This document shows positions 13,907 to 18,920 of a stretch of DNA of 18,920 nucleotides, piece by piece; the first letter of the stretch is position 1; every line of letters starts with the position of its first letter. The DNA lies in assembly GCA_020216925.1 (NCBI GenBank), contig JAIWOL010000152.1, forward strand, positions 1-18,920. Direction: 5' to 3'. The DNA comes from Thiobacillus sp. Lineage in GTDB: Bacteria; Pseudomonadota; Gammaproteobacteria; Burkholderiales; Thiobacillaceae. The notes beneath the pieces are model-generated. The model saw only the letters and a program-made list of their open reading frames with translations. It was not told where the DNA came from and searched no databases. The position numbers were made by a program, and so were the translations under genes.

Positions 13907-16366
13907 GTGAGCAATTCGCCGGGGCTCATGGCCCCCCCCTCTTCTTTGCCGGAAAAAGCCGGCTGTTTTCACTGTGGTCTGCCCGTTCCCGACGGCGCGC
14001 ATTACCCCATCCGCTTTGAAGCGGCAACCCATCAGGCCTGTTGCCGCGGCTGCCAGGCCGTGGCGCAGACCATCATCGACAGCGGCCAGGGGGCCTACTA
14101 CACGCACCGCACTGCGCTGCCCGCCACGCCGCGCGAGGCAGAAGCCGAAATCGCCCAGCTGGGCCTGTACGATCTGCCGGAAATCCAGGAAAGTTTCGTC
14201 AAGATCGAACCGGAAAACGTCCGCGAGGCGGCGCTGATCCTGGAAAACATCGTGTGCGCGGCGTGCATCTGGCTGAACGAACGCCACATCGCCGCGCTGC
14301 CCGGCGTGCTGTCGGTCGAGATCAACTACGCCACACGGCGCGCGCGGGTGCGCTGGGACGCGAGCCGCATCCAGCTCTCGGCGATTCTGAAGGCGGTGTC
14401 GGACATTGGCTATATCGCGCATCCTTTCGATCCCGGCCGTTCCGACGACATCCACCGCCGCGAGCGCAACGCCGCCATCAAGCGGCTCGCCATCGCCGGC
14501 CTGGGGATGATGCAGGTGATGATGTACGCGCTGCCCACCTACACCGCCACCGACATGACCGGCGAGATCCGCCGGCTGATGAGCTGGGCAAGCCTCGTGC
14601 TCACCATCCCGGTGGTGCTGTACTCGGCCTGGCCGTTCTTCATCGGCGCCTGGCGCGACCTCAGGCGGCGCACGCTGGGGATGGACGTGCCGGTGGCGCT
14701 GGGCGTCGGCACCGCCTTCGTCGCCAGCGTCTACAGCACCTTCTCCGGCCACGGCGAGGTGTACTACGACTCGGTGACCATGTTCATCTTTCTGCTGCTC
14801 ACCGGCCGTTTCCTCGAAATGAACGCGCGCCGCCGCGCCGGCGCGGCAGTGGAAGAGCTGGTCAAGCTCATTCCCGCCGCCGCCACGCGCCTGCCCAACT
14901 GGCCGGCGCGCGACGAGGAACAGGTGCCGGTGGCGCGGCTGGCGGCCGGCGATCATGTGCTCGTCCGTCCCGGCGAAACGCTGCCTGCCGACGGCGTGGT
15001 GGTCGACGGCGCCAGCGCCGTGTCCGAGGCCATGCTCACCGGCGAGTCGCTGCCAGTATCAAAAACCGTCGGGACGCGCATCGTTGGCGGCAGCCTCAAT
15101 CAGGCGAGCCCGCTCGTCGTGCGGGTGGACAGGCTCGGCGCCGACACCCGGCTCGCCGCCATCGTGCGCCTGCTCGACCGCGCGCAAAGCGAAAAACCGC
15201 GTCTCGGCCAGCTCGCCGACCGCGCCGCCGCCTGGTTCGTCGGCCTGCTGCTGCTGATCACTCTGCTGATTGGCGTGGTCTGGGTACAGATCGACCCGTC
15301 GAAAGCGCTGTGGATCGTGGTCTCGGTTCTGGTCGTCACCTGCCCCTGCGCGCTTGGCCTTGCCACACCCGCCGCACTCACCACCGCAACCGGCCGGCTC
15401 ACCCGGCTGGGGTTGCTGACCACGCGAGGCCACGCGCTGGAAACGCTGGCGCGCGCCACCGATCTGGTATTCGACAAGACCGGCACGCTGACTCACGGCC
15501 GCCTGTCCGTGCGCCGCGTGGTGCCGCTGGGCGGCCGCTCGGCGCAAGAAGTCGGCGCGCTGGCCGCCGCGCTCGAAGCCGGTTCCGAACATCCGATCGC
15601 CAAAGCCTTGCGCGAATTCGCGCCCGCCCGCGTCAACGCCAGCGACATCCGCAACACCCCGGGGCAGGGGGTAGAAGGCACGCTGAACGGACGCGCGCAT
15701 CGCCTGGGTTCACCCCGCTTTGCCGCTCCCGGCGCTGCCTTGCCCGATGCGACCGGGGGCGAGAGCTGGGTTGCGCTGGCCGAAGGAAACGAGCCGATCG
15801 CCTGGTTCGCGCTGGCCGACACGCCGCGTGCCGACGCCGCCGCCGCGCTTGCCGCACTGCACCAGCAGGGCCTGCGCCTGCACCTGCTGTCGGGCGACGC
15901 CGAAGGCGCGGTCAAGGCCACTGCGCGGCTGCTAGGCATAGCCGACTGGCACGCCGGCGCGCTGCCGGAAGACAAGCTCGCCTACGTGAAAGCACTACAG
16001 GCCGAAGGCCGCATCGTTGCCATGGTCGGCGACGGCATCAACGACGCGCCGGTGCTCGCCGGCGCACAGGTGTCGATTGCCATGGGCGAAGGCGCCGACG
16101 TGGCGCAGGCCGCCGCCGACATGGTGATGCTGGGCAACCGGCTTGGCACCCTGGCCGACGGCGTCGCCCTGGCGCGCAAGACGCAGAAGATCATCCGCGA
16201 AAACCTCGGCTGGGCGCTCGGCTACAACCTCATCGCCATCCCCGCCGCCGCGCTCGGCCATGTCACCCCCTGGATCGCGGGCATCGGCATGTCGGCAAGT
16301 TCGCTGCTGGTGGTGCTGAACGCGCTGCGCCTGTCGGATTTCAAAAAAATGAGCGGTGAGCGGTAG
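13907..16366 (+). CDS. ccoI: copper-translocating P1B-type ATPase for cbb3 oxidase assembly (CcoI/FixI)
   Basis: This P-type ATPase (about 819 residues from GTG 13907) moves Cu+ across the inner membrane, in this subfamily for copper loading of cbb3-type cytochrome oxidase. Order of domains: an N-terminal Cys-rich metal-binding segment (CFHC at 20-23, then CCRGC) found in CcoI/FixI; a heavy-metal domain with CAAC at 117-120; membrane helices; the actuator TGES at 378-381; the copper-site CPC at 479-481; the phosphorylated Asp523 in DKTGTLT; the HP motif at 562; and GDGIND at 708-713. The start is uncertain: GTG 13907 follows GGGGGGA well, but GTG 13877 and ATG 13928 are in frame. ccoS follows after a short gap, supporting the subfamily; no ccoNOQP or ccoGH is in the window. 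Confidence 0.93.
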   Translation: MSNSPGLMAPPSSLPEKAGCFHCGLPVPDGAHYPIRFEAATHQACCRGCQAVAQTIIDSGQGAYYTHRTALPATPREAEAEIAQLGLYDLPEIQESFVKIEPENVREAALILENIVCAACIWLNERHIAALPGVLSVEINYATRRARVRWDASRIQLSAILKAVSDIGYIAHPFDPGRSDDIHRRERNAAIKRLAIAGLGMMQVMMYALPTYTATDMTGEIRRLMSWASLVLTIPVVLYSAWPFFIGAWRDLRRRTLGMDVPVALGVGTAFVASVYSTFSGHGEVYYDSVTMFIFLLLTGRFLEMNARRRAGAAVEELVKLIPAAATRLPNWPARDEEQVPVARLAAGDHVLVRPGETLPADGVVVDGASAVSEAMLTGESLPVSKTVGTRIVGGSLNQASPLVVRVDRLGADTRLAAIVRLLDRAQSEKPRLGQLADRAAAWFVGLLLLITLLIGVVWVQIDPSKALWIVVSVLVVTCPCALGLATPAALTTATGRLTRLGLLTTRGHALETLARATDLVFDKTGTLTHGRLSVRRVVPLGGRSAQEVGALAAALEAGSEHPIAKALREFAPARVNASDIRNTPGQGVEGTLNGRAHRLGSPRFAAPGAALPDATGGESWVALAEGNEPIAWFALADTPRADAAAALAALHQQGLRLHLLSGDAEGAVKATARLLGIADWHAGALPEDKLAYVKALQAEGRIVAMVGDGINDAPVLAGAQVSIAMGEGADVAQAAADMVMLGNRLGTLADGVALARKTQKIIRENLGWALGYNLIAIPAAALGHVTPWIAGIGMSASSLLVVLNALRLSDFKKMSGER

Positions 16367-16393
16367 GCCCCTCTCATCGCCTTGCGTTTTTCC

Positions 16394-16582
16394 GTGGAAA
16401 TCCTGCTTCTCCTCATCCCCATCAGTCTCGTGCTCGTCGGCGGCATCGCCTGGGTCATGCTGTGGGCGGCCAGAAGCGGGCAGTTCGACGACCTCGAAGG
16501 CCCCGCCCACAGCGTGATCATGGACGACGACACACCGCCCCGATGCGGCGACGCCGCGTCCCCCTCCGATCAGGACAAATAG
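16394..16582 (+). CDS. ccoS: cbb3-type cytochrome oxidase assembly protein CcoS
   Basis: This small protein (62 residues from GTG 16394) has one N-terminal membrane helix (EILLLLIPISLVLVGGIAW) and the CcoS hallmark WAARSGQFDDLEGPAHSVIMDDD. CcoS is needed for cofactor insertion into cbb3 oxidase. The GTG start gives the family N-terminus M-E-I-L; a TTG at 16382 would add four residues, and neither has a good Shine-Dalgarno sequence. It lies 27 nt after ccoI, a standard pairing. The tail after DDD contains a lone cysteine and is not conserved in my memory of the family. Confidence 0.93.
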   Translation: MEILLLLIPISLVLVGGIAWVMLWAARSGQFDDLEGPAHSVIMDDDTPPRCGDAASPSDQDK

Positions 16583-16629
16583 GCCGCATCGTCTATGCTG
16601 CGAAGCGGACTTTCACGCTGCCTCGCGCC

Positions 16630-17253
16630 ATGACCCCGCCCATCCTCTGGTACTTTGCCGACCCCATGTGTTCGTGGTGCTGGGGCTTTTCCCCGTCCAT
16701 CGAAACCTTGCGCAACGACTATCGCCCGCGCCTGAGAATCGCGCTGGTGCTCGGCGGCCTGCGCCCCGGCGAAACCACCCCACTGGACGCCTCCGCCCGC
16801 GACGGCATCCTGCAACACTGGCAGGTGGTTCAGGCGCGCACCGGCCAGCCTTTCCGTTTCGACGGCGCGCTGCCGGCCGGCTTCGTGTACGACACCGAAC
16901 CCGCGTGCCGCGCCGTGATTGCCGCCGGCGCACTGGACGCGGCGAGCGTTTTCCCCCTGTTCAATGCGATCCAGTCCGCGTTCTACGCCGAGGGACGCGA
17001 CATCACGCAAGCCGCCTGCCTCACGGCACTGGCGGGCGAGCTTGGCCTCGACACTGCACGTTTCGCCGGCATCTGGGCCAGCGGCACGGCCCGCGACCGC
17101 ACCCAGGCGCATTTCCGCCAGGCGCGCGCCGCCGGCGTGCGCGGCTTTCCCACGCTGATCCTGCAGCAGGACGAACGCCTGACGCCCATTGCCGCCGGCT
17201 GCGACCGCCTCGACACGGTACGCACCCGCATCGACGCCTGTCTTGCCACATGA
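16630..17253 (+). CDS. DsbA family protein, cytoplasmic (predicted disulfide isomerase/oxidoreductase)
   Basis: The 207-residue product has a thioredoxin-like DsbA fold. Near the N-terminus it reads ILWYFADPMCSWCWGFSPSI, with a CxxC redox pair (CSWC), and it has the cis-proline segment GVRGFPTLIL near 170-180. There is no signal peptide, so it should act in the cytoplasm. This CSWCWGF type resembles predicted protein-disulfide isomerases related to FrnE, whose substrates are not well defined. The ATG at 16630 is the only reasonable start in frame; no Shine-Dalgarno sequence is evident. It is 47 nt after ccoS on the same strand. Disulfide or thiol chemistry for copper-oxidase assembly is a possible link, but that is only inference from position. 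Confidence 0.85.
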   Translation: MTPPILWYFADPMCSWCWGFSPSIETLRNDYRPRLRIALVLGGLRPGETTPLDASARDGILQHWQVVQARTGQPFRFDGALPAGFVYDTEPACRAVIAAGALDAASVFPLFNAIQSAFYAEGRDITQAACLTALAGELGLDTARFAGIWASGTARDRTQAHFRQARAAGVRGFPTLILQQDERLTPIAAGCDRLDTVRTRIDACLAT

Positions 17254-17291
17254 AATTCCGGCTGGCCGCGTAGCTGATCGTGCCCCGGCCT

Positions 17292-17320
17292 CGCCAAAGG
17301 CCGCCGGGCCGGGTTTGGCG
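17292..17320 (+). terminator. possible terminator or hairpin after the DsbA-family gene
   Basis: CGCCAAA (17292-17298) pairs with TTTGGCG (17314-17320). The GC-rich 15-nt spacer can itself pair (GGCC with GGCC). A weak T-run (TCTTTT) follows only at 17329-17334. It lies between the DsbA-family gene and the cyclophilin promoter, a fitting place for a terminator, but the T-run is poor. Confidence 0.4.
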
Positions 17321-17391
17321 GGCTGCGTCTTTTCACCGCCGATGCGCAGCAACCGGTGTTCGGCACGTTTCCCGCCGTGCCTGGGTACCCG

Positions 17392-17397
17392 TAGAAT
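17392..17397 (+). promoter_or_regulatory. candidate -10 box for the cyclophilin gene
   Basis: TAGAAT (5 of 6 to TATAAT) lies 27 nt before the ATG at 17425, with CGGAG as ribosome-binding site between them. The -35 region at 17-bp spacing is poor. Confidence 0.35.
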
Positions 17398-17424
17398 GCA
17401 TCCGTTTCCACAACGGAGTCTGCG

Positions 17425-18096
17425 ATGTCCCGCCTGCCGTCTCTTCCTGTACGAGTCCTTGCCGCCGGACTCGTGGCCTTCACGTTCGTCCTGGGCATTT
17501 CCGGCTGCGGCGCCGGCGAACCCGGCAAACAAACCGTTTCCACCGCACCCGCCGCCGGCCAACCCCCCAACCCCCGTGTGCAGATCGAAACCAGCATGGG
17601 CAACATCGTCGTCGAGCTCTTCCCCCGCAACGCGCCGCAGTCTGCGGGCAATTTCCTCAACTACGTGCAGAGCGGCTTTTACAACGGCCTGGTCTTTCAC
17701 CGCGTCATTCCCGGTTTCATGATCCAGGGCGGCGGCATGACGGTCGACATGACCGAAAAGCCCAAGAACGCGCCCATCCGCAACGAGGCCGACAACGGCC
17801 TGAGAAACCTGCGCGGCACCCTGGCGATGGCCCGCGCCCAGGACCCGCACTCGGCCTCGTCGCAATTCTTCATCAACGTCGCCGACAACCACGCTCTCGA
17901 CCACCGCGGCCAAAGCGTCGCCGGCTGGGGCTATGCCGTGTTCGGCCAGGTGGTGGCAGGCATGGACGTGGTCGATGCCATCGTTGCCGTGCCGCGCGGT
18001 CGCGCCGGCCCGCACGACGACGTGCCGAAGACGCCGGTTGTCATGCAGCGGGTGAGCGTGCTGCCCGCCGCGGCGCAGAACGAGGCCAGCCACTGA
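17425..18096 (+). CDS. cyclophilin-type peptidyl-prolyl cis-trans isomerase, predicted lipoprotein
   Basis: The 223-residue product catalyses proline isomerisation. The N-terminus is a hydrophobic signal ending in a lipobox (ISGC), so it is probably anchored to the envelope rather than free; a Pro/Ala-rich linker (to about 50) leads to the cyclophilin domain. Catalytic and binding residues are visible in [14 protein letters not shown] (Arg, Phe, Met, Gln) and [13 protein letters not shown] (Gln, Phe), with [16 protein letters not shown] at the end of the domain as in PpiA/PpiB. A ribosome-binding site CGGAG precedes the ATG. The stop overlaps the candidate CTG start of the following permease gene, so the two are likely co-transcribed. 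Confidence 0.92.
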   Translation: MSRLPSLPVRVLAAGLVAFTFVLGISGCGAGEPGKQTVSTAPAAGQPPNPRVQIETSMGNIVVELFPRNAPQSAGNFLNYVQSGFYNGLVFHRVIPGFMIQGGGMTVDMTEKPKNAPIRNEADNGLRNLRGTLAMARAQDPHSASSQFFINVADNHALDHRGQSVAGWGYAVFGQVVAGMDVVDAIVAVPRGRAGPHDDVPKTPVVMQRVSVLPAAAQNEASH

Positions 18097-18920
18097 ACGT
18101 TCGCGCCAAACTGCTGCTGCTCGGCCTCGCCGCGCCGCTGAGCCTCGCGCTGGGACTCGCCGCCGGAAACCTGCCCGACGACCCGGCGGTCGCGCAGCAA
18201 ATCCTCGCCCTGTTGCGCGGCCCGCGCGTCGCTGCCGCCTTCGCCTGCGGCAGCCTGCTCGCGCTCGCCGGCGTGCTGATGCAAACCTTGTTCCGCAACC
18301 CGCTGGCCGAACCCTACCTGCTTGGCGCGTCCGGCGGCGCGGGTTTCGCCGCCCTGCTCGGCATGACCGCAGGCCTGGCCTGGCCGTGGGTGTCGCTCGC
18401 CGCATTTGCAGGCAGCCTCGGCGCACTGGCACTCGCCGCCGGGCTGGGCGGCCGGATGCTCGCGCGCGACCACACGCCGCTGCTGCTCGCCGGCGTCATG
18501 CTCGCCGCCGGTTTCGGCGCACTCATCTCGCTGGTGCTCTCCACCGCGCCGGCCGAACGCCTGCCCGGCATGCTGTTCTTCCTGATGGGCGACCTCGCCT
18601 GGGCCGACCGGCCGGGCCTGCTCTGGATCGCCCTCGCCGTCGCCAGCTTCGCCGCGTTTTCGCTTGCGCCTCGGCTCGACGTACTGCAACTCTCGCCGCA
18701 CAAAGCCGCCTCGCTGGGCGTGCCCGTGGCGCCCACGCGCTGGATGCTGTTCGCGCTCGCCGGGGCCTGCACCTCGCTCGTCGTCGCCCAGGCCGGCAGC
18801 ATCGGCTTCGTCGGCCTCATGGTGCCGCACGCCCTGCGCCGCCTCGGCCTCGTCAGCCATCGCGTCCTGCTGCCCGCCGCCGCGCTCGCCGGCGGCAGCC
18901 TGCTCGTCCTCGCCGACGCG
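18093..18920 (+). CDS. FecCD/BtuC-type ABC transporter permease (truncated by window edge)
   Basis: About 276 codons of a strongly hydrophobic permease run off the right edge. The segment [22 protein letters not shown], then [21 protein letters not shown], is the hallmark of the FecCD family, which imports iron-siderophore, heme or vitamin B12 with a periplasmic binding protein and an ATPase. [18 protein letters not shown] near the edge is the segment contacting the ATPase. The substrate cannot be told; binding protein and ATPase genes would lie beyond the edge. There is no ATG, GTG or TTG in frame before the first membrane helix. The best start is CTG 18093, overlapping the cyclophilin TGA, with CGAGG 8 nt upstream. 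The next conventional start, TTG 18213, would remove the first helix. Confidence 0.85.
   Translation, partial: MNVRAKLLLLGLAAPLSLALGLAAGNLPDDPAVAQQILALLRGPRVAAAFACGSLLALAGVLMQTLFRNPLAEPYLLGASGGAGFAALLGMTAGLAWPWVSLAAFAGSLGALALAAGLGGRMLARDHTPLLLAGVMLAAGFGALISLVLSTAPAERLPGMLFFLMGDLAWADRPGLLWIALAVASFAAFSLAPRLDVLQLSPHKAASLGVPVAPTRWMLFALAGACTSLVVAQAGSIGFVGLMVPHALRRLGLVSHRVLLPAAALAGGSLLVLADA

Noticed and set aside
13223..14956. 577-codon minus-strand open frame opposite ompW and ccoI
   Set aside because: It spans two genes with clear signatures on the plus strand and shows His/Gly/Arg-rich shadow composition with no domain.
1..18920. Mobile elements, CRISPR arrays, toxin-antitoxin or defence islands
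   Set aside because: No transposase, integrase, spaced repeats or phage-like genes were seen. Nearly all sequence is accounted for by recognisable housekeeping or energy-metabolism genes with short gaps.

Overview
The window reads as ordinary chromosome from a GC-rich, sulfur-oxidising betaproteobacterium, most like Thiobacillus and relatives. The main clue is a flavocytochrome c sulfide dehydrogenase pair (fccAB) next to several small periplasmic c-type cytochromes, a SulP anion transporter and a cbb3-oxidase assembly pair (ccoI-ccoS). The proteins look betaproteobacterial throughout, and base and codon use are even. I see no insertion sequence, prophage, integrase, CRISPR array, tRNA or rRNA. 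Identifications rest on motifs read by eye, with no database search.

Layout, left to right. (1) 1-512, minus strand: two monoheme cytochrome c genes in tandem, the second running off the left edge. (2) 676-2475, plus: a SulP-STAS transporter, convergent with (3) the minus-strand block nadK > recN > secreted thermonuclease-like gene (5490-2482). (4) 5491-5609: a divergent nadK/hrcA intergenic region with mirror-image -10 boxes and a perfect 15-bp inverted repeat. (5) hrcA-hemH, plus, overlapping by 4 nt and closed by a terminator. (6) fccA-fccB (7966-9558), with its own promoter, a leader of over 100 nt and a strong terminator. (7) A minus-strand chain aat > bpt > lipoprotein metallopeptidase > thyA > folA (13129-9607), in which every junction overlaps. 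(8) ompW, ccoI, ccoS and a cytoplasmic DsbA-family protein on the plus strand. (9) A lipoprotein cyclophilin followed without a gap by a FecCD/BtuC-type ABC permease that runs off the right edge and has no ATG, GTG or TTG at its expected start.

How the parts fit: FccAB would oxidise sulfide in the periplasm and pass electrons to small cytochromes c and on to a terminal oxidase. CcoI and CcoS mature a cbb3-type oxidase, and HemH supplies its heme. Aat and Bpt mark proteins for N-degron (ClpS/ClpAP) degradation. ThyA and FolA form the dTMP/tetrahydrofolate cycle.

No clearly new multi-gene system is visible. The items most worth a second look are the symmetric nadK/hrcA promoter region, the metallopeptidase lipoprotein embedded in the N-degron/thymidylate operon, the Tat signal with a lipobox-like cysteine in FccB, and the non-standard starts of the permease and nuclease.
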